DNA from: Methanomassiliicoccaceae archaeon UBA472
GTDB lineage: Archaea; Thermoplasmatota; Thermoplasmata; Methanomassiliicoccales; UBA472
DNA length: 64,000 bases
Assembly: GCA_002497075.1 (NCBI GenBank)
Contig: DAML01000011.1
Span: forward strand, 241-64,240
Direction: 5' to 3'
Positions 15,665 to 23,672 of this stretch are shown one piece after another (the first letter of the stretch is position 1; the number at the start of each line of letters is the position of its first letter). Position numbers and translations under genes: made by a program. The notes below the pieces were generated by a model. The model worked only from the letters and a program-made list of their open reading frames with translations, made no database searches and was not told the DNA's origin.

Positions 15665-16095
15665 AGATAGCGAAGGAGGAGTATCCCGTCCTCGCCATCG
15701 GAGTAGTATTTTGAAACGCGGCGGACCGTGAAGAAGCCGAGCCGCTGGTAGAAACGCTGTGCCGCGATGTTGCTGGCCCTAACTTCCAAGGAAACCTGCC
15801 GTATGCCTTTCTTGCCGCATTCCCGGAAGAACTCCTGCGTTAGAAGCGTTCCCAGACCGGCGCCCCGGTAGTTGCGGTCCACCGCCAGCATGAGGACCCT
15901 GGCGTGCTGCACGCCGCTCATCACCCCGAAGACGAAGGCTACCACTCTCCCCATGTCCTCGATGACCAATAGTCCGTCAGGCCAGAAGGGCACCAGCTGA
16001 GTGAAGAGGGTGGGGTCGTATCGTTCGCGGAGTGATTCCGAGGCGACCTGCCAAACGTCGGCCAGGTCCCGGTTCTGGAAGTGGCGTAATTGCAA
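15661..16095 (-). CDS. rimI: RimI-like N-alpha-acetyltransferase
   Basis: 144 residues of a single GNAT domain, with the acetyl-CoA loop RGAGLG at 77-82, VSLEVRASNIAAQRFYQRLGF at the end (written from about 102; this segment is the RimI/ArdI hallmark), and a TTG start. Archaeal homologues acetylate protein N-termini with broad specificity, including the N-terminus of the DNA-binding protein Alba in Sulfolobus. It converges with the Lon-like gene; each gene's TAG lies within one CTAG tetranucleotide. No better start than the TTG at 16095 is visible. Confidence 0.75.
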   Translation of the reverse strand: MQLRHFQNRDLADVWQVASESLRERYDPTLFTQLVPFWPDGLLVIEDMGRVVAFVFGVMSGVQHARVLMLAVDRNYRGAGLGTLLTQEFFRECGKKGIRQVSLEVRASNIAAQRFYQRLGFFTVRRVSKYYSDGEDGILLLRYL

Positions 16096-16119
16096 CGGCG
16101 CCGAATCCCGTTCGTTTAA

Positions 16120-18063
16120 CTAAAGCCTTCTGGTCCGTCTCGCTATCAGGATGAGCGACAGGAGCAGGGGGAGCGGAGCGTAAAGAAGCCAGGATACGGT
16201 ACCGTTCGAGGGAGCGGTCACCACCACCGTGACGATGTCCACGGCCAAATTGCCCAATGAGTCCTCTACCCAGAGCGTGATGTTGTGCTGCCCCTCTCCC
16301 AGGGTCACCACTTGCATCGGCCCCTGACCATCGGCAAGACCGTCGCCATCTAGGTCCCAGGTCACGTTAGTGATTCCGGACGCGTCGTAACAACCGGTGG
16401 CGTCCAGAACGACCGGATCGCCGATCTTGGCCTCTAGGTAATGCCAGGGAAGCACTATGGTCGGAGCAACCGCATCGCCCATCCAATCCTCCTCGAACCA
16501 TTGGACGAACACTTCGGCAAGTTCGGAGGAACGGAGAACGACCATCATCTCCCGGTTGCGCTTCATAGAGCCGTCCACCCAGTTGGCGCTTCCCACCACG
16601 ACCGTATCGTCCACTATCACCCCTTTGTTGTGCAGTCTTCCGAAAGGGGAGCTCTCGCCGGTCAAACGGCATTCCAGGTCCCAATTGTTGTCGTTCGCCC
16701 GCTGATTCAGCCTCTCGGCGACCAGGGTGTTGCCTTCCTCGGTGCCGAGACCGGAATCGAGCTGGATGCGTACCATGACGCCCCGGTCGGCCGCGGAGGA
16801 CAGAGCGGAGATGATCGCCGAGTCGTCAAGCCACGGCTCGTCTATGCGCATCTGCTGGACCAATACGCGTTCCTGCGCCCCGGATATCATCTCCACCAAG
16901 GCGTCCTGGACGTTGAATGGAGAGGTCACCAGGGAAACGGCGGCGGAGCATGTTCGGGGAGCAGGAGGCATCGTGTCTAGGAGTCGGCCGGGACCTCCTT
17001 CCGCCCTGGCCAGACTGGTGTTCAATGGAAATATGTCGACCCCTTGGGCGGCAATGTCCCTCTGGAACACCTCCTCCGCATACGAGCATATCTGTCTCCC
17101 GGCGACGACGACGGCCCATCCGCGGTTGCTGCTGAAGCTGGAATCGGCCATGTTCTCCGAGGCGACGAAAAGCCGCTCGCCATCGAACATCGCGTATTTG
17201 GCGTGCAGATAGTCGTAACGACGGAACGAATCGCCGGAGCGCATCGTCCATACGTCTATCCCGGAGTCCTGAAGGTAGTAAGCCAGGGCCGCCCCGTTCT
17301 CAGAGACCCCGCCCACCGGCCTTCCTTCCAAGAGCACCGTCACGTTCAATCCGCGGGCGGACGCCCCTGCCAGGTGGCGGGCCAGGGTCCAGTTCTCCAG
17401 CAGGTAACAGGCCAGCTGCACGCTTTTTCGTGAAGAATCGATCTGCCTCACCAGCTCAGGCAATGCGCCGTCCGGGTAAAGTAAAGGAACGACCTCCGCC
17501 GGGAACGAAGGCGTAACGACAGAGAACAGTCCGGGAACGACCAGTTCCCAGCTCTCTGGACCCTTTCCCATATCCTTCCTGACCATGACGCTGCCTTTCT
17601 TGAGAGCGGCCGGCGGACCGGCCCATGGCGACTGCGGCTCAACGTCGCCGTAGCAGAGCAGGTCCACTAACGTTCCGTGCGCATCGAACAGGTAGACCTG
17701 ATCTCCCGCGTCGGCGAGCTTCAGGCTTCCCTTCAGGATGATCTCTGATGAATTGAGGCAGTCCTCTTCCGGATACAGCTCCCGGAAGAACGAGCCTGGA
17801 GCGCTCCAGGTGACGCCTCCGCCGGTCGGGATGATGAACGACGTATTGAAGGTCGCGCTGCCCTCCCCGTCGCTTATCCGCCAACCTATGAGGTCCACGG
17901 AAGGTCCGTGATTGGTCAGCGATATGAACTCGCCGGGATGGGATGCGCAAACCCGGCAGAGGACCACGCCAGGGTTCTCCCCGGCATCCGAGGCGGCCGC
18001 AGGGAACGCCGGAACGATCAGAAGGATCACCAGGATCAGCACTATCATCGGAATGGCGCGCAC
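16120..18063 (-). CDS. Secreted phospholipase-D-fold protein with lamin-tail-like and PKD-like domains
   Basis: 647 residues. Signal peptide at 1-24 (RAIPMIVLILVILLIVPA), then a lamin-tail-like domain (about 30-145: FISLTNHGPSVDLIGWRISD). Two HKD motifs follow: H287-A-K289-x4-D294 and H478-N-K480-x4-D485 with GSANW after it, so both halves of a PLD active site are intact. A PKD-like domain (DATGCYDASGITNVTWDLDGDG) and a C-terminal membrane helix followed by RRTRR anchor it outside the cell. The substrate could be phospholipid or nucleic acid. The start is GTG at 18063; an ATG at 18048 would lose the positive charge before the signal helix. Confidence 0.8.
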   Translation of the reverse strand: MRAIPMIVLILVILLIVPAFPAAASDAGENPGVVLCRVCASHPGEFISLTNHGPSVDLIGWRISDGEGSATFNTSFIIPTGGGVTWSAPGSFFRELYPEEDCLNSSEIILKGSLKLADAGDQVYLFDAHGTLVDLLCYGDVEPQSPWAGPPAALKKGSVMVRKDMGKGPESWELVVPGLFSVVTPSFPAEVVPLLYPDGALPELVRQIDSSRKSVQLACYLLENWTLARHLAGASARGLNVTVLLEGRPVGGVSENGAALAYYLQDSGIDVWTMRSGDSFRRYDYLHAKYAMFDGERLFVASENMADSSFSSNRGWAVVVAGRQICSYAEEVFQRDIAAQGVDIFPLNTSLARAEGGPGRLLDTMPPAPRTCSAAVSLVTSPFNVQDALVEMISGAQERVLVQQMRIDEPWLDDSAIISALSSAADRGVMVRIQLDSGLGTEEGNTLVAERLNQRANDNNWDLECRLTGESSPFGRLHNKGVIVDDTVVVGSANWVDGSMKRNREMMVVLRSSELAEVFVQWFEEDWMGDAVAPTIVLPWHYLEAKIGDPVVLDATGCYDASGITNVTWDLDGDGLADGQGPMQVVTLGEGQHNITLWVEDSLGNLAVDIVTVVVTAPSNGTVSWLLYAPLPLLLSLILIARRTRRL

Positions 18064-18114
18064 TCTGGTTAAGCGGATGAGAAAGGAAAAACGGTTATGC
18101 GATGCAATCAGCCT

Positions 18115-18792
18115 TCAGAGCGCGGAGACCAGGTCCTGCAAGGCTGCCTTGATGTCCTTGGCCTTGACCACGCCGGACGCCAGCAGTACTCCGTATGCGC
18201 CCAGGTCCAAAGCGGCCCTGACGTCCTTGCCGTTCTTTACTCCGGCACCACAGAGCACCTTGACCTTGGGATCGACCTTCCTCACCATCTCCACGGTCCG
18301 TGAGACGATGGTAGGATCGGCGGTGGTGACGGAGATGTCTCCGCCTATGAGCTCCGGCGGTTCCACGGCGATGAAGTCCGGGGAGAAGGCGGCCATGGCG
18401 GCGGAAGTTTCGGCGGTGTCCGTGCAGACGACGCTGACCAGCCCCAACTTCCGGCATGCTTCTATAGCCGCGACAATGTCCTGCGGGGGCATGCGGTGCT
18501 CGGCGTGGTTGATCAGGGTGCCCTTCGCCCCGGCGGCCTTCACGCTCTGCGGCGAGACGTAGCCGGTTATGGATCCAGGTGACTTATTGTCCACGTGCTG
18601 CGAGAAGACCGGAACGGTGACCGCGGAGGCCACCTTGGAAAGTTCGACCATCGGGGGGCAGACCACTATGTTCGCCTTCTTGACCAGGGCCACGGACTCG
18701 CATTCCTTGGCCAGTCGAACTGCCCCAGGTCCCTCCACCTCGGAGTAGACCTTGAAGTTGACGATTATGACCGGGGTCCTAATCTCAGTCAA
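18115..18792 (-). CDS. tpiA: Triosephosphate isomerase (archaeal type)
   Basis: 225 residues, the short archaeal form (bacterial enzymes are about 250). Catalytic residues are in place: Lys in VNFKVY (about 14), His in LINHAEHR (about 96), Glu in IAVEPPELIG (about 144), and the phosphate loop LCGAGVKNG. It interconverts glyceraldehyde-3-phosphate and dihydroxyacetone phosphate. The start is a TTG at 18792, overlapping the fbp stop by 8 nt with a GGAGAAGA ribosome site inside fbp. The fbp-tpiA order puts two consecutive gluconeogenic steps in one operon. Confidence 0.95.
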   Translation of the reverse strand: MTEIRTPVIIVNFKVYSEVEGPGAVRLAKECESVALVKKANIVVCPPMVELSKVASAVTVPVFSQHVDNKSPGSITGYVSPQSVKAAGAKGTLINHAEHRMPPQDIVAAIEACRKLGLVSVVCTDTAETSAAMAAFSPDFIAVEPPELIGGDISVTTADPTIVSRTVEMVRKVDPKVKVLCGAGVKNGKDVRAALDLGAYGVLLASGVVKAKDIKAALQDLVSAL

Positions 18793-19927
18793 TCTTCTCC
18801 ATCCTGTCCTTCAGCTTGCCGAGGACGGCCGGGCGGGTGGTGTACTCCATCTCTTCCGGTCCCAGGATCGAGGGCATGAACGGCCCGTGCTGGCGCATGT
18901 AGATGCTGGCGCGGACCGCTTTCCGCCGGGCCTCGTCCCACACGCTTCCGGAGAAGTAGTCGACCGGCATCTTCTTGCCGAGCGGCGCGTCAGGGTCCTC
19001 GCAGCCCTGGAAGCGGCCGTTGCTGATCTGGAATCCTAGAGCGCAGATCCGCGGCGGACCGTCGAAGTAGGTCGGATCGGAATCCTCGACCGAGCAGGGG
19101 TACAAAGCACCATAGTGCGAGCCGCGCATCCATCCCGCCACCAGGGCGGGGAACATGAACGGCTGGAGAACCTCACCGACGGCCGGAAGGCCGGACTGGC
19201 ATCTGACGACCGCCACGGGGTCATCCTTGCCGACGTACTTGCCGGCGCAGATGTTCAGCTTCTCCGTGCTCACGACGCAGGCGGTGCCGATGTTCTTGTC
19301 TTTGCTCATGACCCTCTTGATGGCGTAGCGGGTGGTGTCGCCGATCAAGCTAAGAATGTCATAGGTCTCCTCGGGAGCGGACATCACGATCCTCTTGGAG
19401 TCCATGACGTCCACGATCTCGAAGCGGAATCCCTCGTGCGCCCTCGGGTCGATGACCAGGCCGGTGGTGGTGAAGGGGTCCATGAATATGCGGGACAGAG
19501 GCATTGAGTAGGCGGAAGGCTCGGTCTTGTCGGCCATGAAGAACACTATCGGCTCGGCGCCCCTCTCGGTGAACTCGACCTCGGCCGCCCCGGGGCCCAT
19601 GCCGCGGATGTTGCCGCTGAACGCGTCGGAGAGTATGTCCTGCCCGGCGGCGTACATCTTCATCTCCTTGGCCAGCTTTGCGGCGTCCTGGAACGCGGTC
19701 CACGCCAGACCGTGAACTTCCTTGTTGTTCTCGCCCTTGTAGTGGGTCATGAACAGGTTGATGTCATCGCCGACCCTGGTCACGTAGAAGTCGTTGATGA
19801 CACCGGTCTTGACGCCCTCGGTCAGAACCTCTTCGCACTTGCGCATCATCTTCGGGTGCGGCTTGGAGTGCCCAGCGACCGATCCTACATCAGCTTTAAT
19901 GACAGAGACAGTAACCTTCTGAGACAT
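18785..19927 (-). CDS. fbp: Fructose-1,6-bisphosphate aldolase/phosphatase
   Basis: 380 residues of the class V FBPase, a bifunctional enzyme that condenses triose phosphates and dephosphorylates the product to fructose-6-phosphate, driving gluconeogenesis in one direction. Characteristic segments: VSVIKADVGSVAGHSKPHP at the N-terminus, GDDINLFMTH (metal ligands), NIRGMGPGAAEVEF, and DPFTTTGLVIDP. It is Mg-dependent in characterised archaea. The ATG at 19927 is downstream of a TATA box (about 19964-19975) and an inverted repeat at 19929-19950. It is the first gene of the fbp-tpiA operon. Confidence 0.96.
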   Translation of the reverse strand: MSQKVTVSVIKADVGSVAGHSKPHPKMMRKCEEVLTEGVKTGVINDFYVTRVGDDINLFMTHYKGENNKEVHGLAWTAFQDAAKLAKEMKMYAAGQDILSDAFSGNIRGMGPGAAEVEFTERGAEPIVFFMADKTEPSAYSMPLSRIFMDPFTTTGLVIDPRAHEGFRFEIVDVMDSKRIVMSAPEETYDILSLIGDTTRYAIKRVMSKDKNIGTACVVSTEKLNICAGKYVGKDDPVAVVRCQSGLPAVGEVLQPFMFPALVAGWMRGSHYGALYPCSVEDSDPTYFDGPPRICALGFQISNGRFQGCEDPDAPLGKKMPVDYFSGSVWDEARRKAVRASIYMRQHGPFMPSILGPEEMEYTTRPAVLGKLKDRMEKID

Positions 19928-19928
19928 T

Positions 19929-19950
19929 AGAATCCCATACCTTGGATTCT
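19929..19950 (-). promoter_or_regulatory. Inverted repeat before fbp
   Basis: Arms AGAATCC (19929-19935) and GGATTCT (19944-19950), a perfect 7-bp inverted repeat with an 8-nt spacer, immediately upstream of the fbp ATG and about 25 nt below the TATA box, which is the expected transcription start. It could be an operator for carbon control or an mRNA hairpin; no regulator is identified. Confidence 0.5.
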
Positions 19951-20011
19951 CAGAATTACTGCTGGAATATATAATGTTTGATGAACCCTTATCGATGAAT
20001 GACGACCTTTG

Positions 20012-20020
20012 AAAAAAAAA
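20012..20020 (-). terminator. Oligo-T terminator after the ferredoxin gene
   Basis: Nine A on the plus strand give T9 on the coding strand, 18-26 nt past the ferredoxin stop. Runs of T like this end transcription in archaea. Confidence 0.6.
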
Positions 20021-20037
20021 GGAAGGGCCAGAAAGGC

Positions 20038-20262
20038 CTACTTCACGGATATCGCTGAGGCTGGGCAGGACGATTCGGCGTTCTTGACGCAGTTGATCAG
20101 GCTGTCCGGGGCCTCGCCGATGGACTTGTCGCCCTTCTGGTATAATGGTTTAACGTTCGAATTGCCGTCGTCCCCTTCCATGAAGAAGTCGGGGCATTCG
20201 TCGTTGTAGCAGATTCCGCAGCCGGTGCACTCTTTCTGGTCGATGGTGACTTTAACGGGCAT
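20038..20262 (-). CDS. Ferredoxin, single [4Fe-4S] cluster type
   Basis: 74 residues. C12-x2-C15-x2-C18 (CTGCGICYNDECPDFF) and a distant Cys-Pro (SSCPASAI, about 66) can ligate one cluster. Two more cysteines (C23 and one in INCVKN) sit where Pyrococcus-type ferredoxins have a disulfide pair. It has an acidic middle loop (FFMEGDDGNSN). It acts as a soluble electron carrier. The ATG at 20262 begins at the conserved VKVTIDQ strand; starts further out are less likely. It is monocistronic, divergent from aspS. Confidence 0.9.
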   Translation of the reverse strand: MPVKVTIDQKECTGCGICYNDECPDFFMEGDDGNSNVKPLYQKGDKSIGEAPDSLINCVKNAESSCPASAISVK

Positions 20263-20393
20263 GAGCGTAATCACCCCGCCCGGAGACCTTTAATTTTTCG
20301 CTTTGCCCCCCGTAGCGGACGAACGGATGCCTGGACCGCCAACGCTTATAAGCAAAATCGTAGATGTCGAGATGTTTCCAACGAGGAGTCCGC

Positions 20394-21698
20394 ATGCTTC
20401 ACGATTCACGTTCCATAACCGCCAACGAGTACGAGAAGGAAGTCACCGTCGAGGGTTGGGCCCAGGAGGTGCGCAACCTGGGCGGCATCTCGTTCCTTAT
20501 CTTGCGGGACCGCTACGGCGTGGTCCAGATCACCGCCCCCAAGAAGAAGATCACCCCGGAGGTCATGCAGACCATAACGTCACTGGCCAGGGAGTCCGTG
20601 GTGCGGGTGACCGGAACGGTCAAGCAGAGCGCCCAGGTCAAATCAGGCTACGAGATCATACCATCCACGGTGATCGTCACCGGAGCAGCGCAGACACCGC
20701 TCCCTATGGGCGTGGTGGACAAGGTTGACGTAGAAGCTGAGACGCGCTTCAACCACCGTTACATGGACCTGCGGAAGCCTGAGGTTCGCGCCGTGTTCGA
20801 GATCAAGTCCCTGACCATGCGGCTCATCGACGAGTACCTGGCCGATAACGGCTTCGTGGAAGTTTTCACTCCCAAGCTGGTAGCCTCCGGAGCCGAGGGA
20901 GGCTCCACCCTGTTCAAGGTGGACTACTTTGGAAAGCAGGCTTATCTGGCGCAATCCCCGCAGCTCTATAAGCAGATGCTGATGTCCACCGGCCTGGACC
21001 GGGTGTTCGAGATCGGCCCGGCCTTCCGCGCCGAACCGTCCGATACCGCGCGCCATGTCTCCGAGTTCATCTCGTTCGACGGGGAGATGGCCCACATCGA
21101 CTCGCAGAGCGACGTCATGGCCATGATCGAGGGCTGCACGCAATTCGTCATCTCCGAGGTCAAGGAACGCGGCGGCTGGGCATTACAGGCCCTGGGACGG
21201 GAGGTCGTCGTTCCGAAGGCGCCGTACCCGGTCGTCTCCTACGAGAAGGCCATAGGACTGGTGCAGGGCGCCGGCTTCAAGATCGAGCTGGGCGAGGACC
21301 TGGGAACGGAAGGGGAGAAGCTGCTGGGCGACCTGATGGCCCAGGACGGATACGAAATGTACTGGATTGCCGAATACCCGGAGGCTGCCAAGCCTTTCTA
21401 CATCATGGAGAAGGAAGGCACGCCTTACTCATATTCCTTCGACCTGGACTACAAGGGCCAGGAGATATCCTCCGGCGGGCAGCGAGAGCACCGCTACGAC
21501 CGCCTGGTGCAGAGGATGGAGAAGATGGGATTGGACCCGAGGTCGTTCGAGTTCTACCTGAACGCCTTCGCCTACGGAATGCCGTCCCACGGCGGCTGGG
21601 GCCTGGGCGTGGAAAGAATGGTGCAGAAGATGCTGGGACTGAGCAACATACGCGAGACGATACTGTTCCCCCGGGACCGCAACCGGCTGGTCCCCTGA
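20394..21698 (+). CDS. aspS: Aspartyl-tRNA synthetase (archaeal type)
   Basis: About 434 residues: an N-terminal OB-fold anticodon-binding domain (VEGWAQEVRNLGGISFLILRD region), a hinge, and the class II catalytic core with motif 2 (FEIGPAFRAEPSDTARHVSEF, listed from about 210) and motif 3 (GWGLGVERMVQKML). Archaeal/eukaryal AspRS charge tRNA-Asp, and the non-discriminating forms also charge tRNA-Asn. At the position where Thermococcus has a discriminating Trp and others have His, this protein has Gln (GWAQEV), so specificity is unclear. The ATG at 20394 has an excellent CGAGGAG site 5 nt upstream and a TATAAG element at 20348. Confidence 0.95.
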   Translation: MLHDSRSITANEYEKEVTVEGWAQEVRNLGGISFLILRDRYGVVQITAPKKKITPEVMQTITSLARESVVRVTGTVKQSAQVKSGYEIIPSTVIVTGAAQTPLPMGVVDKVDVEAETRFNHRYMDLRKPEVRAVFEIKSLTMRLIDEYLADNGFVEVFTPKLVASGAEGGSTLFKVDYFGKQAYLAQSPQLYKQMLMSTGLDRVFEIGPAFRAEPSDTARHVSEFISFDGEMAHIDSQSDVMAMIEGCTQFVISEVKERGGWALQALGREVVVPKAPYPVVSYEKAIGLVQGAGFKIELGEDLGTEGEKLLGDLMAQDGYEMYWIAEYPEAAKPFYIMEKEGTPYSYSFDLDYKGQEISSGGQREHRYDRLVQRMEKMGLDPRSFEFYLNAFAYGMPSHGGWGLGVERMVQKMLGLSNIRETILFPRDRNRLVP

Positions 21699-21753
21699 AA
21701 CTGTGCCTAGCGAGTGAAATTATATTATCTGGGGTATTCATATCCCCCCTGGG

Positions 21754-22269
21754 ATGCACGTGAACGATCAAGCAGCGGACGCTGAGGAGCACGAGGCGGG
21801 GCCGGCGGACTTCATGGCGGACGATGAGTTCGACCCGGACGTCATCGAGTTCTTCGTCGCTGGCGAACCCGTTCCGCAGGGTTCGACCAAGGCCTTCTAC
21901 ATCAAGAAGTTGGAACGAGTGGTTACAACCCACACCAACGCCAATACTGACGCGTGGCGCAACCGCATAGCTACCGAGGCGCAGCATGCGAACGAGCTGA
22001 GACCGCAGAGCTATTTCTCTGACGATCGCCGATCGGGGTACGAAGTTATCATGGAGTTCACCTTCACCAGGCCGAAGAGCACCCCCAAGCGCTGGAAGCT
22101 GAACACCAAGCGCCCGGACCTGGACAAGCTGGTACGGGCGGTGCTGGACGGAATAACCAACGTTCTTATCCCGGACGATTCACAGGTCGTGCGTATAACG
22201 GCCGGAAAATGCTACGGGGATTGCGACCGCTCACCCGGACTGCGCATCTCGATACGCCGCCTGGATTGA
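21754..22269 (+). CDS. RusA-like Holliday junction resolvase family protein
   Basis: 171 residues. An acidic N-terminal tail (about 30 residues, with D/E in runs) precedes a RusA-type domain: VAGEPVPQGSTKAFYI, then KRPDLDKLVRAVLDGITNVLIPDDSQVV, which holds the Asp residues (PDLDK, DD) that bind metal in RusA. In bacteria rusA is a prophage-borne gene, and archaea normally use Hjc/Hje, so its presence suggests viral origin. No other viral gene is next to it. It stands alone, downstream of aspS and with a short promoter gap. Confidence 0.8.
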   Translation: MHVNDQAADAEEHEAGPADFMADDEFDPDVIEFFVAGEPVPQGSTKAFYIKKLERVVTTHTNANTDAWRNRIATEAQHANELRPQSYFSDDRRSGYEVIMEFTFTRPKSTPKRWKLNTKRPDLDKLVRAVLDGITNVLIPDDSQVVRITAGKCYGDCDRSPGLRISIRRLD

Positions 22270-22412
22270 GTCCTGGACCGGGATCTCTGCACTCATAGGG
22301 TTCATCATCTCCGCGAAGATCAGCTACCCTTTTCTCTTCATCGATCCGATGAGTTGTCCAGTGACGGCTGCGGTTACTCCCTGGGGCGAATTAAACGTTT
22401 GCTCCGACCGGT

Positions 22413-22432
22413 TATGTCTAATTTCAGACATA
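22413..22432. promoter_or_regulatory. Inverted repeat in a 246-bp gap
   Basis: Arms TATGTCT and AGACATA (7 bp each) with a 6-nt spacer, in the gap 22270-22515 between the RusA-like gene and a 52-residue ORF. It lies about 85 nt upstream of that ORF. It could be an operator or a small hairpin. The rest of the gap shows no gene. Confidence 0.45.
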
Positions 22433-22515
22433 GAGCCGTTGACCCTGCAGATTGCCGAACATCACGGTTATGTGCTGTTCCGCAATAATCATCAATTCCC
22501 TAAAAGAGGTATAAC

Positions 22516-22674
22516 ATGGAGCAAATGGATCTAGAGGACGCGAAGAGCAGCTTCGTGGGAGTGCCCTACTCCCTGCGGGTGGCCCACGAGATAACCTCCG
22601 AGGGATACGGCTTCTGCGTATCCTGCGAGACCGGGACCATAACCGACGTGTTCTCCCCCTCCGCGGAGGACTGA
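22516..22674 (+). CDS. Small CxxC protein, 52 residues
   Basis: ATG at 22516 after an AAGAGGT ribosome site, reading MEQMDLEDAKSSFVGVPYSL, then RVAHEITSEGYGFCVSCETG, and ending TITDVFSPSAED. One CxxC could bind zinc or be redox active. Codon use looks normal for the genome and the ribosome site is good, so I treat it as real though short. I do not recognise the family. It is followed after 76 nt by the Lrp-type domain gene. Confidence 0.55.
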   Translation: MEQMDLEDAKSSFVGVPYSLRVAHEITSEGYGFCVSCETGTITDVFSPSAED

Positions 22675-22750
22675 ACGCGATGATCTTGCCGTCCACCTTC
22701 TTCATCAGACGGCGGTAAGATTAATTTTAAGTTAGCTCCATAGCTTTGTC

Positions 22751-22990
22751 ATGAACAGCGCCATCGTGGCCATTACCAACGACATCGGCGCCGAGGGGCG
22801 GGTGATGGATGCCCTGTGCCAGATGCCCTCCGTGAAGGAGTGCTACATCGTCTACGGGGTGTACGACATCCTGGTGAAGGTGAACGCGTCGTCGGAGGAC
22901 GAGATGAGCGCGGCCATCAGCGCTATCCGCGAGCTTCCGGGAGTTCGGTCCACCCTCACCCTGGTGGTGTGCAAGGAGCATAAAAAGTAA
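22751..22990 (+). CDS. Solitary Lrp/AsnC effector-binding (RAM) domain protein
   Basis: 79 residues equal to the C-terminal ligand-binding domain of Lrp/AsnC regulators (AIVAITNDIGAEGRVMDALCQ, VYGVYDILVKVNASS, SAISAIRELPGVRSTLTLVV), without any DNA-binding helix-turn-helix. Such stand-alone domains form dimers or octamers that bind amino acids and may modulate full-length Lrp proteins. A purine-poor AT-rich element (TTAATTTTAAG, about 22721) could be its promoter. Confidence 0.85.
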   Translation: MNSAIVAITNDIGAEGRVMDALCQMPSVKECYIVYGVYDILVKVNASSEDEMSAAISAIRELPGVRSTLTLVVCKEHKK

Positions 22991-23027
22991 GGATTAGATT
23001 CGTCTTTACCAGAGCAGAGGCATCCTT

Positions 23028-23663
23028 TTGGACAAGTTCGCCCAGGACCTGGAATCGCTGATCAACAAATTGGTCGCCGGCTGCGACCCGCAGTGCGAGG
23101 AAGCCCTACGCGTGCTGAACCAGCGATTGCTCGACCTGAAGGAGAAGAACCTGCTGAAGATCAACCACTCGGTGCTGGAGATGGTGGTCGCGAAATACCT
23201 CATCCAGGACGGGTACGAGGTCGACCTGGAGCACATGATCGACGCCGGGTTGAGCTGCGATGTTTACGCCCGCAAGGGCGATGGCGTCATGATCGTGGAG
23301 GTGGAGACCGGTTACGTCCCGCCGGCGCACGCCCTGGACCCCATGGATTACATTCGCGCAAGGATCGCGTCCAAGATCGCGCGGTACAGCAACCATTGCC
23401 AGAAGTTCTCCCTGGCCGCTCCGCCGCATTATGTGATGCCGGTAATGCCCTTCTTCACCCGCCCGCCGCGGGACAGGGAGGAGAAGGAGGCCTGGCTGGT
23501 CAAGCATTACTGCGACCTTTACTACAAGAGCCCCCCAGTGAGCATGGACGAGATAATGAACTCCCGCATCCACAGCGTTTCCATAATCGAGGTGGAGAGC
23601 GGTACGTTGCGCGACATGTCCCCCGAAGAATACATCAATCTCACCGTCGACTGGTACCTGTGA
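23028..23663 (+). CDS. Conserved protein, possible nuclease fold
   Basis: 211 residues that I do not recognise by name. A helical N-terminus holds two cysteines (GCDPQCEE). The centre reads KYLIQDGYEVDLEHM, then CDVYARKGDGVMIVEVETGYVPP, a D-x(n)-E-x-E pattern that resembles a PD-(D/E)xK nuclease core, but the Lys is absent and the resemblance may be superficial. Start is TTG at 23028, preceded by an AGAGG site. It ends just before the LysE gene and probably shares its transcript. Confidence 0.6.
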   Translation: MDKFAQDLESLINKLVAGCDPQCEEALRVLNQRLLDLKEKNLLKINHSVLEMVVAKYLIQDGYEVDLEHMIDAGLSCDVYARKGDGVMIVEVETGYVPPAHALDPMDYIRARIASKIARYSNHCQKFSLAAPPHYVMPVMPFFTRPPRDREEKEAWLVKHYCDLYYKSPPVSMDEIMNSRIHSVSIIEVESGTLRDMSPEEYINLTVDWYL

Positions 23664-23672
23664 GGTGATGAC

